Shown: positions 1-9,785 of the stretch, piece by piece
Layout: each line of letters starts with the position of its first letter
How positions within the stretch are numbered: position 1 is the first letter of the stretch
NCBI GenBank assembly: GCA_963835165.1
Contig: CAWIGD010000057.1
Location: forward strand, 1 to 64,000
Origin: VAZQ01 sp963835165
GTDB lineage: Bacteria; Pseudomonadota; Alphaproteobacteria; Rhizobiales; Xanthobacteraceae
Direction of reading: 5' to 3'
DNA length: 64,000 bases
The notes under the pieces: generated by a model
Told to the model about the DNA's origin: nothing
Database searches by the model: none
What the model saw: the letters and a program-made list of their open reading frames with translations, nothing else
Made by a program: the position numbers and the translations under genes

Positions 1-127
1 GGCCCTCGCGGTGTACGCCGCCGGGGCGGCCCGGATGCTGCACCGGCCCTGCACCCGCGTCGGCTGCCACCATCCTGCCCACCGGCGACACGCTTGACGG
101 TCGGGAGCACACCCCGAGCGACTACCG

Positions 128-343
128 CTCGCGGAGCACCTGGCGCGGGCCGACGAGTGGGCGGCCCGGCTCGCCGGGCTCGACGAGCGCTTCGCGGCCG
201 GGATGTCGCGCCAGGAGGCCGACGAGGTCTTCCCCGCCCGGGTGGGCCCGCGCTGCGGCTGCGTGGATTTCCGCCCGGTGTGCGGTCCCGGCCGGTCCGT
301 CCCGCCGCGTCAGCCCTGGGCCGGCGTGGTCGACGACGGCTGA
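128..343 (+). CDS. C-terminal part of an unrecognised protein (left-edge fragment)
   Basis: An open frame ending in TGA at 341-343 reads LAEHLARADEWAARLAGLDE and continues to a Cys-containing tail (PRCGCVDF). Codon use is strongly GC3-biased like the neighbouring actinobacterial genes. The upstream 120 bases read in other frames with another Cys pair (CTRVGC), so the gene probably begins before the window and is interrupted by sequencing indels. It converges on the uppS-like gene. I do not recognise the family. Confidence 0.3.
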   Translation, partial: LAEHLARADEWAARLAGLDERFAAGMSRQEADEVFPARVGPRCGCVDFRPVCGPGRSVPPRQPWAGVVDDG

Positions 344-933
344 GCCCGCGCGCGCCTGCGCCGGGCGTAGGACCGCAGCGCCCGCAGGAAGTCCGCCTCC
401 CCGAACGCCGGCCACATCACCTGCGCGAGGTGCAGCTCGGCGTCGGCGCTCTGCCACGGGAAGAAGCCGGAGAGCCGGGTCTCCCCGCTGGTCCGGATCA
501 CCAGGTCGATGTCCTTGACCGGGCCGCCGGCCAGGCAGCCGCTGATGTCCTCGACCAGCACCGTGCGGGTGCTCGCGGGGAGCAGGTCCAGGTCGCCGGA
601 GACGTGCAGCCGCCAGTGCCCGTCGCGGGAGAGCACCTGCTGCGGCACCACCGTCTCCAGCAGCGTCATCAGGTGGTCGAGCTCGTCACCACCGCGGCGT
701 CGGACGTTGTCGGCCGACAGCACGTAGACCGTCAGGTGCGCGATCCCGGCGTCCTGGCACCAGCGCAGCAGGTCGCCGACGTGCTCGGCCCCGGCCCGGT
801 GCCCGGCCCGCGCGTCCAGCCCGGCGGCCCTGGCCCAACGACGGTTCCCGTCCATCACCACGGCCAGGTGCGTGGGCAGGGGCCCCCTCCGCACGTCGCG
901 CCGCAGCCGTTCCACCCGGGACAGCGGCAGCAC
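310..933 (-). CDS. uppS: Isoprenyl (undecaprenyl-type) diphosphate synthase
   Basis: This is a cis-prenyltransferase, which condenses isopentenyl diphosphate onto allylic diphosphates to make the lipid carrier for cell-wall synthesis. The diagnostic N-terminal motif HLAVVMDGNRRWAR, with its catalytic Asp, is present about 22 residues in. The C-terminal signature DLVIRTSGETRLSGFFPWQS is also intact. The length of about 207 residues is slightly short for the family, mainly at the C-terminus, which is Arg-rich. I chose the GTG at 933 because it overlaps the TAG stop of the upstream dehydrogenase by one base (TAGTG), which indicates translational coupling. Unlike most genes in this 9.8 kb segment it needs no frame correction. 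Confidence 0.85.
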   Translation of the reverse strand: MLPLSRVERLRRDVRRGPLPTHLAVVMDGNRRWARAAGLDARAGHRAGAEHVGDLLRWCQDAGIAHLTVYVLSADNVRRRGGDELDHLMTLLETVVPQQVLSRDGHWRLHVSGDLDLLPASTRTVLVEDISGCLAGGPVKDIDLVIRTSGETRLSGFFPWQSADAELHLAQVMWPAFGEADFLRALRSYARRRRARAQPSSTTPAQG

Positions 934-1696
934 TAGCGCCGGCCCAGGCCCTGGAACCGCGCCTGCAGGCCGGTCGGGGTGTACTTCGCGGCGGCGGCGA
1001 GCACCTTGTAGCGCCGGCTCGGCACGGAGATCGTCCGGCCGCGCCGCAGGTCCCGCAGCGCCTCGGCGACCAGCCGGTCGACGTCGAGCCACATCCAGGA
1101 CGGCGCCGACTCGCGACTGACGTCCATCCGGGCGTGGAACTCGGTCTTGGTGAACCCCGGCAGCAGCGCCATCACCCGCACGCCCCGGTCCCGGTAGGTC
1201 AGGTCGGCCCACTCGCTCAGCGACGTGACGTAGGCCTTGGCCGCGCTGTAGGTGCCGCGGGGCAGGTAGCCGGCGACGCTGGAGACGTTCACGATCGAGC
1301 CGCTGCCGCGCTGCACCATCGGCCCCAGCGCGGCGTGGGTCAGCCGGAGCACCGCGGTGACCAGCACGTCGAGGAGGTACTGCTCGTCCTCCACGGAGTG
1401 TCGAGGAACTTCTCCTTCAGCCCGAAGCCGGCGTTGTTCACCAGCAGGTCCACCGGACGCGACGCATCGGCCAGCCGGGCCTCGACGACGGCCAGGTCGG
1501 CCCGGTCCCCGAGGTCGGCGACGATCACGTCGGCCTCGACGCCGTACGTCCCGCGCAGCTCGGTGGCGAGCCTCTCGAGCCGCTCGCGGGTGCGGGAGAC
1601 CAGCACCAGGTCGTGCCCGGACGCGGCGAGCTGGTGGGCGAAGGACAGGCCGATGCCGGCGGTGGGGCCGGTGACCAGGGCGAGGGGTCGGGACAT
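933..1696 (-). CDS. Short-chain dehydrogenase/reductase (frameshifted)
   Basis: This is a classical SDR oxidoreductase. The start MSRPLALVTGPTAGIGLSFA gives the TGxxxGIG cofactor loop. NNAG occurs mid-protein, followed by the catalytic Ser in IVNVSSVAGYLP and the YSAAK catalytic Tyr/Lys pair. The N-terminal half and the C-terminal half lie in different frames, which meet near base 1,400 (after GLKEKFLDTP), so one base is lost or gained there. The stop overlaps the GTG start of uppS, so the two are a short operon. An alternative ATG lies 12 bases upstream at 1708. The substrate cannot be inferred. Confidence 0.75.
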
Positions 1697-1756
1697 GTCG
1701 CCCAGCATTCATGGGCAGTGGTCGGCACCGCAACACGGCTCGGGCATGATGGTCTC

Positions 1757-2522
1757 GTGTCCGCCACGAAGACCCGGTTCTCGCGGTCGCCAACCAGAAG
1801 GGTGGCGTCGCCAGACCACCACCGTCGCCTCCCTCGGTGCCGCGCTGGCCGAGCTCGGCCACCGGGTGCTGCTGGTCGACCTCGATCCCCAGGCCTGCTT
1901 GACGTTCTCGCTCGGGATCGACCCCGAGGACCTCGAGCTGTCCGTGCACCACGTGCTCACCAAGGGCCTGGACGCCACCGAGGTGATCGTCGCGACCGAC
2001 GACGGCGTCGACCTGCTGCCGGCCACCATCGAGCTGGCCCGGGCCGAGGCCGACCTGCTGACCCGGACCGGTCGCGAGCACGTCGTGAAGATGGCGCTCG
2101 AGGACCTGGAGTACGACTGGGTGCTGCTGGACTGCCCGCCGTCCCTGGGCGTGCTGACCGTCGCCGCCCTGACCGCCGCGCAGGGCGTGCTGATCCCGCT
2201 GCAGTGCGAGACGCTGTCGCACCGCGGGGTGGGGCAGCTGCTGGACACCGTGCACGACGTCCGACGCTTCACCAACCGCAAGCTCGAGGTGTGGGGCGTG
2301 CTGCCCACCCTGTACGACGGGCGCACCAACCACGCCCGCGCGGTGCTGGAGAACATCTCCGAGACCTACCAGCTCGACGTCATCGAGCCGCCCATCCCGA
2401 AGTCGATCCGGTTCGCCGAGGCGCCGGCCGCCGGGCGGTCGATCCTGGGCACCAGCAGGTCCCACCGGGGCGCAGACGCGTACCGCGCCGTCGCGGCGGG
2501 CCTGACCGAGCGCAGCCGCTAG
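1757..2522 (+). CDS. Orphan ParA-family ATPase (frameshifted at Walker A)
   Basis: This is a deviant-Walker-A ATPase of the ParA/Soj/MinD superfamily. With two missing bases restored (near 1,778 and 1,814) the N-terminus reads VLAVANQKGGVAKTTTVASL, which is the KGGxxKTT loop. Downstream are VLLVDLDPQACLTFSLG (Walker A') and WVLLDCPPSLG (Walker B). No parB gene or parS-like site is adjacent, so it is more likely one of the solitary chromosomal ParA homologues common in actinobacteria than the chromosome-partition ParA. It is divergent from the SDR gene, with 60 bases between them for both promoters. The GTG at 1757 is the only start that places the Walker loop about 14 residues in. Confidence 0.8.
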
Positions 2523-2532
2523 CCGGTCTAGC

Positions 2533-3220
2533 ATGACCGTCATGGGACGCCTCCGTGACGGTCACGGCGGGCCGTCGGCCCGCCCCCGCTACAAGCGCCT
2601 CGGCGCGGCCGGTGGCGCGCTCGCGGTGACGCTCGTCGCGGTCCTCGGCGGCATGGGGATCCTGCCCTCCGAGCAGGGCACCGCCGTCGCGGCGGCCGGG
2701 CTCCCCGGGCCGGCAGCAGGTCCAGCCGGACGACAAGCCGGCGGCGGCCGAGCCCGGCGACGCGGTCCCGAGCGCCGGTGCGCGCGGCGAGCAGGCCACC
2801 GACAAGGTGCCCACCCCGACCCTGCCGGCCAACAGCGGCTCCGGCCGGCGGATCGTCTTCGCGATGGGGGAGCAGCGGGTCTGGCTGGTCGGCGGGTCGG
2901 ACGACGTACGTCGCACCTACCTCGTCTCCGGCAGCGTCACCGACAACCTGCACCCGGGCAGCTACTCGGTCTACTCCAAGTCGCTGCACGCGATCGGCAT
3001 CGACGACTCCGGGACGATGCGGTACATGGTCCGCTTCACCCAGGGCGACAACGCGGCGATCGGCTTCCACGACATCCCGGTGCTCGACCACGCGCTCGTC
3101 CAGGGCCGCGACGACCTCGGCACCCCGCAGTCGCACGGCTGCATCCGGCAGTGGCGCCCGGACGCCAAGGCGCTCTGGAACTTCGCGCCCGTCGGCACGC
3201 CGGTCGTCGTCGTCGCCTGA
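2533..3220 (+). CDS. L,D-transpeptidase (YkuD), secreted, frameshifted
   Basis: The C-terminal catalytic domain contains the YkuD signature SHGCIRQW (catalytic Cys around base 3,140) preceded by IGFHDIPVL. Such enzymes form 3-3 peptidoglycan cross-links or attach proteins to the wall. The N-terminus has a basic stretch and one hydrophobic segment (AAGGALAVTLVAVLGGMGIL), fitting a membrane-anchored or secreted protein, then a Pro/Ala-rich linker. Anchor and catalytic domain lie in different frames, with the change near 2,697. The protein would be about 228 residues. The gene starts 10 bases after parA and may be co-transcribed with it. Confidence 0.78.
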
Positions 3221-3343
3221 GACACCCCCAGCCCCAAAGCAGCCGCAAACAGCCGGACACAGAGCTGCCGCCGGCCACGGTGACGTCACCCTGGCCGGCG
3301 GCAGCCGGTCGGGCCCCACCGGGGAGCTCACCGGGCACCGCCG

Positions 3344-4967
3344 TCACTCGGAGGTGCTGGTCGCGCCCTGCGAGGAGGAGCTGCTGCCGCTGCGGCGACG
3401 GCGACGGTTGCGGCTGCGGGCCGGCTGGTCGCCGCCCTCGGCGGCGGCGTCCGACCCGGAGGAGGCCGGGGCCGACGTCGGCCGGGGCGGTGCCCGCCGA
3501 GGAGTCGACGGTCTCGCCGCTGCGGGTCCGGCTGCGGCTGCGGTTGCGACGGGGACGGTCCTCGCGAGGAGCGCCCTCGGCAGCCGCGGACGAGCCGCCG
3601 CGGCCCCCGCCACCGCCACCCGACCGGCCGCCGGAGCGACCGCCCGAGGAGGTCTTCTGCGCGGCTCGGCCGGCTTCTCGGGCTTGAGCCGGCCCTTGGT
3701 GCCGGGCGCGATGCCCATGTCGTGGAAGAAGTGCTCGGAGGTGGAGTACGTCTCGGCCGGGTTCTCGAACGGCAGCGCGAGCGCCTTGTTGATCGTCTTC
3801 CAGCGGGTGACGTCGGCCCAGTCGACGAACGTGACCGCGACACCGGTGGCGCCGGCGCGGCCGGTGCGGCCGATCCGGTGGACGTAGGTCTTCTCGTCCT
3901 CGGGGCAGCTGTAGTTGATCACGTGCGTCACGTCGGCGACGTCGATGCCGCGGGCGGCCACGTCGGTGGCGACGAGCACCCGGAGCTTGCCCTCGCGGAA
4001 GCGGGCGAGCGCCTTCTCGCGGGCGACCTGCTGCATGTCGCCGTGCAGCGGGCTGGCGTCGAAGCCGCGGTCGTCGAGGTCCTCGGCCACCCCTGCGCCG
4101 CGCGCTTGGTGCGCGTGAACACGATGGTGAGCCCGGAGTTCTCGGCCTGCAGGATGCGGGCGATCAGCTCCGGCTTGTCGAGGTCGTGGACCTGGTAGAT
4201 GAACTGCGCGGTCGCCGGCACGGTCTGCTGCGCGTCACCGGACTCGGCGCGGATGTTCATCGGGTGCCGCATGTGCGTGCGGGCCAGCGAGACGATGGCG
4301 CCCGGCATGGTCGCCGAGAACAGCATGTCGTCTGGCGGGTCTCGGGGGTCTTGGCGATCAGCCGCTCGACGTCGGGCAGGAAGCCGAGGTCCAGCATCTC
4401 GTCGGCCTCGTCGAGGACCAGCACCTTGATGTGCGAGAGGTCCAGGGCGCGGCGGTTCATCAGGTCGATCAGCCGGCCCGGGGTGCCGACGACGACGTCG
4501 ACGCCGGCCTTGAGCGTGTCGAGCTGGTTGTCGTAGCCGACACCGCCGTACACGGTCAGGACCCGGGTGCCGCGGTCCGCGCTGGCCACCGACATGTCGT
4601 TGGAGACCTGGAGCGCGAGCTCACGGGTCGGCGCGACGATCAGCGCCTGGGGCTTGCCGGGGGCCGCGAGGTCGGAGTAGTCGACATCGTGCTCGGAGAG
4701 GGTCCGCTGCAGGACCGGGATGCCGAAGGCCAGCGTCTTGCCGGTGCCGGTGCGCGCCTGGCCGATGAGGTCGGTGCCCATGAGGGCGACCGACAGGGTC
4801 ATCTCCTGGATCGGGAAGGGGGTCACGATGCCGACGCGCTCGAGGGCGTCTGCGATCTCGGGGAGCACCCCGAGCTCTCGAAAGGTAGTCAGGATCTTGC
4901 CTGTTCTGTTGGGCACAACGTTCAGCGCTGGGCGTCTGGAAACCCGCCAGAGAAGCTCCCGCTCCAC
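3344..4967 (-). CDS. DEAD-box RNA helicase with basic C-terminal tail (frameshifted)
   Basis: This is an ATP-dependent RNA helicase of the RhlE/DeaD type. In order: Q-motif (TPFPIQEMTL), motif I ARTGTGKT, Ia PTRELALQV, GTPGRLIDL, motif II VLDEADEML, motif III LFSATMP, then the helicase C domain with VATDVAARGIDV and the Arg-finger motif HRIGRTGRAG. The three pieces lie in three frames that switch near 4,330 and 4,095. The last 150 residues or so are Pro/Arg/Ser-rich and low-complexity, ending in an Arg run and a Ser run, as in actinobacterial homologues. The true start is uncertain: the frame is open from 4967, but many homologues begin nearer TTFRELGVLPEIADAL (about 4,890). Confidence 0.82.
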
Positions 4968-5039
4968 GGCCCGGGTGGGCGCGGTGCGTCGTGCACTCGA
5001 CGGCGGTACGCCGGTGAGTCTATCGGTAGGCTGGCCGTA

Positions 5040-5777
5040 TGGCTACAATTGCCGCTGGAGACTCCCGGAGCCCCGCGGCCGACGCTGGCGGCGGGCGACC
5101 TGCCGGTCGCCTTCTCCGACCCCGTCTACCTCGCGGCGGTGGTCGACCTGCTCGGGGCGATCGCGTACGGCGAGATGTCGGCGTTCGACCGGCTCAGCGA
5201 GGACGCGCACGGCCCCGGAGCTCGCCGACAAGGTCGAGCTGGCCCGGATGGCCTGCACCGAGTTCGCGCACTTCGAGGGCCTGAGCCAGCGGCTCACCGA
5301 GAGCTCGGCGCCCGGCCGTTCGAGGCGATGGCGCCGTTCCAGGTGCCCTTCGACGCCTTCCACGCGCGTACGGCGCCCTCCGACTGGCTCGAGGGCCTGG
5401 TCAAGGCCTACGTCGGGGACGGCCTGGCCAGCGACTTCTACCGGGAGATCGCGACGTTCCTGGACTCCGACACCCGCACGATCATCGTGGAGAGCCTTTC
5501 GGACGCGGGCCAGTCCCGGTTCGTGGTCGACCGGGTCCGCGCGGCGATCGCCAGGGATCACCGGGTCGGCGGCCGGCTGGCGCTGTGGGGCCGGCGGCTG
5601 ATGGGGGAGGCGCTGTCCCAGGCGCAGCGGGTCGCCGCCGAGCGGGACGCGCTGACCGCGCTGCTCGCCGGCGGCGTGGACCGGCCCGGCATGGACCTGG
5701 CCGCGATCGGGCGGCTGTTCACCCGGCTGACCGAGAACCACTCCCAGCGCATGGAGGCACTCGGCCTCGCCGCCTGA
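5040..5777 (+). CDS. MiaE-like ferritin-fold protein (frameshifted)
   Basis: The start is ATGGCTACAATTGCCGCTGG. The conserved actinobacterial protein then follows in pieces: DPVYLAAVVDLLGAIAYGEM, then ELADKVELARMACTEFAHFE, then FQVPFDAFHARTAPSDWLEG and the long C-terminal helices ending MEALGLAA. The Glu and ExxH residues (GEMSAF, CTEFAHFEG) fit a ferritin-like four-helix fold related to the tRNA hydroxylase MiaE. Frame changes occur near 5,090, 5,215 and 5,315. The order helicase, this gene, DUF3107, TetR, MoeZ is a conserved actinobacterial arrangement as I recall it. A true tRNA-modifying activity is not established for this branch. Confidence 0.7.
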   Translation, partial: WLQLPLETPGAPRPTLAAGDLPVAFSDPVYLAAVVDLLGAIAYGEMSAFDRLSEDAHGPGARRQGRAGPDGLHRVRALRGPEPAAHRELGARPFEAMAPFQVPFDAFHARTAPSDWLEGLVKAYVGDGLASDFYREIATFLDSDTRTIIVESLSDAGQSRFVVDRVRAAIARDHRVGGRLALWGRRLMGEALSQAQRVAAERDALTALLAGGVDRPGMDLAAIGRLFTRLTENHSQRMEALGLAA

Positions 5778-5819
5778 GGCGCCCCAAGGTCCCCTAGGTT
5801 CGCCGGGACGCCCCCGCGG

Positions 5820-6044
5820 TCAGGACCGGTAGCCGACCTGACCCGTCGTCGACGTGCCGATCTCGACGTACGCGAGCTTGTCGGCCGGGACGATCACCTT
5901 GCGGCCCTTGCTGTCGGAGAGGACCAGCACCTTGTTCTCACCGCTGAGCGAGGCCGCCACGGCCTTCTCGACCTCGTCGGCGGACTGCGAGGAGTCCACC
6001 ACGAGCTCGCGGTTGGTGTTCTGCACGCCGATCTTGACCTCCAC
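5820..6044 (-). CDS. DUF3107 domain protein
   Basis: This small intact protein of 74 residues begins VEVKIGVQNTNRELVVDSSQ and ends STTGQVGYRS. It matches the small actinobacterial DUF3107 family, which is of unknown function and conserved beside the TetR and MoeZ genes. The GTG start at 6044 is supported by an AGGAGG about 6-12 bases upstream (near 6,050-6,058). There is no signal peptide or membrane segment, so it is probably cytoplasmic. Confidence 0.8.
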   Translation of the reverse strand: MEVKIGVQNTNRELVVDSSQSADEVEKAVAASLSGENKVLVLSDSKGRKVIVPADKLAYVEIGTSTTGQVGYRS

Positions 6045-6086
6045 CGGAGGACCTCCTGTTGTGTCGCTGTGTCTCGGGACTGCGGG

Positions 6087-6716
6087 TCAGGGCTGCTCGG
6101 TCGGAGCGGGGGTATCCCCGGATGCCCCGCCAGGCCAGCCCTGCGACGAGCGTAGCGGCGTCCTCCTGAGAGATGTCGTGGCCGGTGTCCAGCCAGAACC
6201 GCGCGCTGACCTGGGCCATCCCCACCAGGGACACCGCCAGCAGGCGGGACTGCTCGCCCGGCAGGCCGGTGTCCTCGTGGATCACCTCGGCGATCGCCTC
6301 GGCGCACTCCCGGGTGACCCGGTCGACGCGCTCGCGCACCGGGCTCTCGTTGGTCAGGTCGGACTCGAAGACCAGCCGGAAGGCGCCCTGCGCGGAGGAC
6401 ACGTAGTCGTAGACACGTGCATCGTCGCGGTCACGCGCATCTTGTTGTCGTCGGTCGAGGCCAGCGCCTCGTTGCAGGCGTGGATGATCGTGTCGCAGGA
6501 CTGGTCCAGGAGCGCGAGGTAGAGGTCGAGCTTGCCCGGGAAGTGCTGGTAGAGGACCGGCTTGGAGACACCGGCCTTCTCGGCGATGTCGTCCATCGCG
6601 GCGGCGTGGTAGCCCTGCGCGACGAAGACCTCCAGCGCCGACTCGAGGAACTGGGCGCGCCGGGCCGTCCGGGGCATCCGGCCGCCGCGGGGCTTCTGGT
6701 CGTGCGTCGTGGTCAC
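6087..6716 (-). CDS. TetR/AcrR-family transcriptional regulator (frameshifted)
   Basis: The N-terminal helix-turn-helix reads AAMDDIAEKAGVSKPVLYQH, preceded by RRAQFLESALEVFVAQGYH, a typical TetR DNA-binding domain. The C-terminal ligand domain continues in another frame from about 6,405 (FRLVFESDLTNESPVRERVD). A further one-base shift near 6,115 would end the protein at DTPAPTEQP and the TGA at 6087-6089; without it the frame runs on over the DUF3107 gene. The GTG at 6716 is preferred over the ATG at 6677 because it gives the usual N-terminal length. The ligand is unknown. The gene is divergent from moeZ and may share its control region. Confidence 0.7.
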
Positions 6717-7078
6717 GCGCAGCAGCCTACTCTGCGGTAACGCCGGGCCCGGGCAGGCCGATCGGTCGGCCGTTCGGCCACCCCGTCGCCTCCGCCGTTC
6801 GGCCAGCCGGGTGCAGCCGTTCGCGGCGCGAAATGGTCCGCGCCGGTCTCGCGGGCGCCGTACCCGTTCGCGGACAGTGGAAGCAGTCACCGCGGGTCTC
6901 CCGCCGGTCACGCGACCTGGGGGCGTGTGACCGGCGGGCCGCGGTCGACACCCCCTTCCGCCCCTCCCGGCGTCTGCATGCCGGGACGCGCACGAGTGGT
7001 CGGCGCACCTCGGGGAACATGGCGAGGGTCCGGCGCGTTACGCCCGGAGTCACACCCCAGATGCGCCGAGGAGAGTTC
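6717..7078. other. Divergent intergenic region between tetR and moeZ
   Basis: These 362 bases lie between divergently read genes. I see no credible reading frame with the codon bias of the neighbours. A short GC palindrome (CCGGGCCCGGGC type) sits near 6,742-6,755, close to the tetR start, and could be an operator, but this is not a firm call. A GAGGAGAG ribosome-binding site for moeZ lies just before 7,079. Confidence 0.4.
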
Positions 7079-8302
7079 GTGTCCCTGCCACCCCTCGTCG
7101 AGCCCGCTGACGAGCTCACCATCGACGAGGTCCGCCGCTACAGCCGCCACCTGATCATCCCGGACGTCGGGATGACCGGGCAGAAGCGGCTCAAGAACGC
7201 CAAGGTGCTGGTGATCGGCGCCGGTGGTCTCGGCAGCCCCGCCCTGCTCTACCTCGCCGCGGCCGGCGTCGGCACCCTCGGCATCGCCGAGTTCGACGAG
7301 GTCGACGAGTCCAACCTGCAGCGCCAGGTCATCCACGGCCAGAGCGACATCGGCAAGGCCAAGGCGATCTCCGCGCAGGAGTCGCTCGCCGAGACCAACC
7401 CGCTGGTGAACGTCGTGGTGCACAACGAGCGCCTCGACAACGACAACGTGCTGCAGGTCTTCGAGGGCTACGACCTCATCGTCGACGGCACCGACAACTT
7501 CGCGACCCGCTACATGGTCAACGACGCGGCGTACTTCTTGAAGATCCCCTACGTGTGGGGCTCGATCTACCGGTTCGACGGCCAGGCGTCGGTGTTCTGG
7601 CCGACCTCGAGGGCCCCGACGGCGTGAGCGAGGCGCCCTGCTACCGGTGCCTCTACCCGGAGCCGCCGCCGCCGGGCATGGTGCCCTCGTGCGCCGAGGG
7701 TGGCGTGCTGGGCGTGCTGTGCGCGTCGATCGGGTCGATCCAGGTCAACGAGGCGATCAAGCTGCTCACCGGCATCGGCGACCCGATCGTCGGCAAGCTG
7801 GTGATCTACGACGCCCTCGAGATGGAGTACCGCAAGCTCAAGGTCCGCAAGGACCCGGGCTGCGCGCTGTGCGGGGAGAACCCCACCGTCACCGAGCTGA
7901 TCGACTACGACGCGTTCTGCGGGGCGATCTCCGACGAGGCCGCCGACGCCGCCGCCGGCTCGACGATCTCGGTGACCCAGCTCGAGCAGATGCTCAAGGA
8001 GCGCGACAACGGCGAGCGCGACTTCGTGCTGGTCGACGTCCGCGAGCAGAACGAGTACGAGATCAACCGGATCCCCGGCTCGGTGCTGATCCCCAAGGGC
8101 GACTTCCTCAACGGGTCCGCCTTCGACGCTGTCCCGGCTGACCAGCGGCCACCAGCAGCTGGTGCTGCACTGCAAGTCGGGCGTCCGCTCGGCCGAGGCG
8201 CTGGCCGTGGCCAAGGGCGCCGGCTACGCCGACGCCGTGCACGTCGGCGGCGGCGTGGTGGCGTGGGTCAACCAGATCGACCCGTCGCAGCCGTCGTACT
8301 GA
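7079..8302 (+). CDS. moeZ: MoeZ: adenylyltransferase/sulfurtransferase (frameshifted)
   Basis: This is a ThiF/MoeB-type E1-like domain fused to a C-terminal rhodanese domain. It activates sulfur-carrier proteins (MoaD, ThiS or CysO type) for molybdopterin, thiamine or cysteine synthesis. The sequence shows YSRHLIIPDVGMTGQKRL, the nucleotide loop VLVIGAGGLGSPAL, DGTDNFATRY, and zinc Cys pairs CYRC and CALC. The rhodanese domain carries the active-site loop LHCKSGVRSAEAL, with its Cys near base 8,170. Frame changes occur near 7,600 and 8,135. The GTG start at 7079 follows a GAGGAGAG site. Total length is about 395 residues, as expected. Confidence 0.88.
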
Positions 8303-8343
8303 CGCAGGTTCCCCCCGCCCCGGCCAGCCCGCCGGAGCGTCGC

Positions 8344-8379
8344 GAAGGCCCCCGTGGACACCGGTCCGCGGGGGCCTTC
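8344..8379. terminator. GC-rich hairpin after moeZ
   Basis: The arms GAAGGCCCCCG and CGGGGGCCTTC flank a loop of about 13 bases, followed by a C/G-rich rather than T-rich tract. It lies 42 bases after the moeZ stop and before the protease gene, as expected for an actinobacterial transcription terminator. Confidence 0.6.
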
Positions 8380-8467
8380 CGCGTCCGCGGGCGCCGACGC
8401 GACGTGACCTCCGCCTCGTCGTGTCGTTGGACCGGGTGACACGGACACCCTCGGGAAGGAACCCCCC

Positions 8468-9339
8468 ATGCAGAAGTCTCGGACCCGCACCCTCGCCGCC
8501 ACCGGCGCCGGCCTCCTGGTCGCCGCGGCAGGGATCGCCGCGACCAGCGCTCCCGTCGAGGCCGCCGCGGGCTACGCGCCCGCCGCCACCGCGGAGATCC
8601 ACCCCGGCACGATGATGTACACCGACGGCGCCCAGTGCACCGCGAACTTCGTCTACACCGACGGGGCCGGCAACACCTACGTGGGCTACGCCGCGCACTG
8701 CGCCGGCACCGGTGCCGCCACGGACACCGACGGCTGCCACACCCAGTCCCTGCCGCTGGGCACCAAGGTGACCTTCAACGAGGGCGGCAATCTGGTCGAC
8801 GAGGGCACCCAGGTCGGCACCGGCACGCTCGCCTACAGCAGCTGGCTGACCATGAAGCAGAAGGGCGAGACCGACCCGAGACCTGCGCCTACAACGACCT
8901 CGCGCTGGTGCGGGTCGACGCCGCGGACGTCTCCAAGGTGAACCCCTCGGTGCCGTTCTGGGGCGGCCCGACCGGCATCGACACCGACGGTACGGCGGCC
9001 GGCGACCGGGTCTACACCTACGGCAACTCCAGCCTCCGCGCCGGGATCGAGCAGCTCAAGCCGCACACCGGCGCGAGCCTCGGCGACGACGCGGCCGACG
9101 GCGGCTGGTCGCACCCGGTGTACACCGTCACGCCGGGCATCCCCGGTGACTCGGGCAGCGGGTTCATGAGCGCCGACGGCCAGGCCCTCGGCGTGCTCTC
9201 GACCGTGGCGCTCGCGCCGCTGGCCGGGTCGAACGGCGTCGGCGACCTGGGCAAGGAGCTGGCCTACGCGCAGGCGAGCTCCGGCATCTCCGGGCTGGAC
9301 CTGGTCGACGGCACGGAGCCGTTCAACCCGGTCCTCTGA
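8468..9339 (+). CDS. Secreted chymotrypsin-like serine protease (frameshifted)
   Basis: A signal peptide is clear: MQKSRTRTLAATGAGLLVAA with an AxA site near VEAAAG. The mature part shows the S1-family triad: His in YVGYAAHCAG, Asp in CAYNDLALVRV, and Ser in TPGIPGDSGSGF, with disulfide-type Cys residues beside His and Asp. One base is gained or lost near 8,878, between KQKGETDP and TCAYND. It is preceded by a hairpin terminator, so it is probably transcribed alone. It resembles actinobacterial extracellular trypsin/streptogrisin-like proteins of about 290 residues. The substrate is not predictable. Confidence 0.8.
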
Positions 9340-9377
9340 CCCACCACCCGCGCTGGTCGCGGGCTAGGCTCCCGGGC

Positions 9378-9785
9378 GTGACGGGGACGCGACGAGCACG
9401 GGTGGCGCCGGCGGCGGTGCTGCCGGCAGCTGTCGTGCTCGGGCTGCTCGTCCTGGTCTGGGCGGCCGCCACCGGCCCGGTCCGGATGCTGCACGACTCC
9501 GGCCGGCGCTACGTGTTCGCGCCGCCGCCCACCCCGAGCGAGACGACGGACGTCACGCCCGGCGCCTCGGCGCGCGAGATCACCCGGAACGTCCAGCAGC
9601 AGATCGACCTGTCCTGGCTGGGGAACGTCATCGCGACGGCGCTGCTGCTCGGGGTGTGCGTGCTGGTGTTCCTTGTCCTGCGCTGGGCTGGCTGCACCGG
9701 TGGAGAGCGCCCGAGCGGCCGCAGGAGGTGGACTTCGACGTGCTCCCGGACCGGCTGGTCGAGGCGATGCGCGCCGACGCCCCGG
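9378..9785 (+). CDS. N-terminal part of a two-TM actinobacterial membrane protein, cut at the chimera junction
   Basis: GTG start; one TM helix (about residues 11-32), a Pro/Thr-rich extracellular stretch, an amphipathic segment ITRNVQQQIDLSWLGN, and a second TM helix ATALLLGVCVLVFLVLR. After a one-base shift near 9,685 the cytoplasmic part reads PERPQEVDFDVLPDRLVEAM and stops making sense at ADAPAA, where the sequence becomes rhizobial. The layout resembles small proteins beside MoxR/DUF58 clusters or the start of a DUF4129 protein, but the rest is missing, so I do not assign a family. Confidence 0.5.

Noticed and set aside
1757..2522. Chromosome-partition ParA with a nearby origin
   Set aside because: No parB, parS, dnaA or gidB-type neighbour was seen; the gene context is that of solitary ParA-like ATPases.
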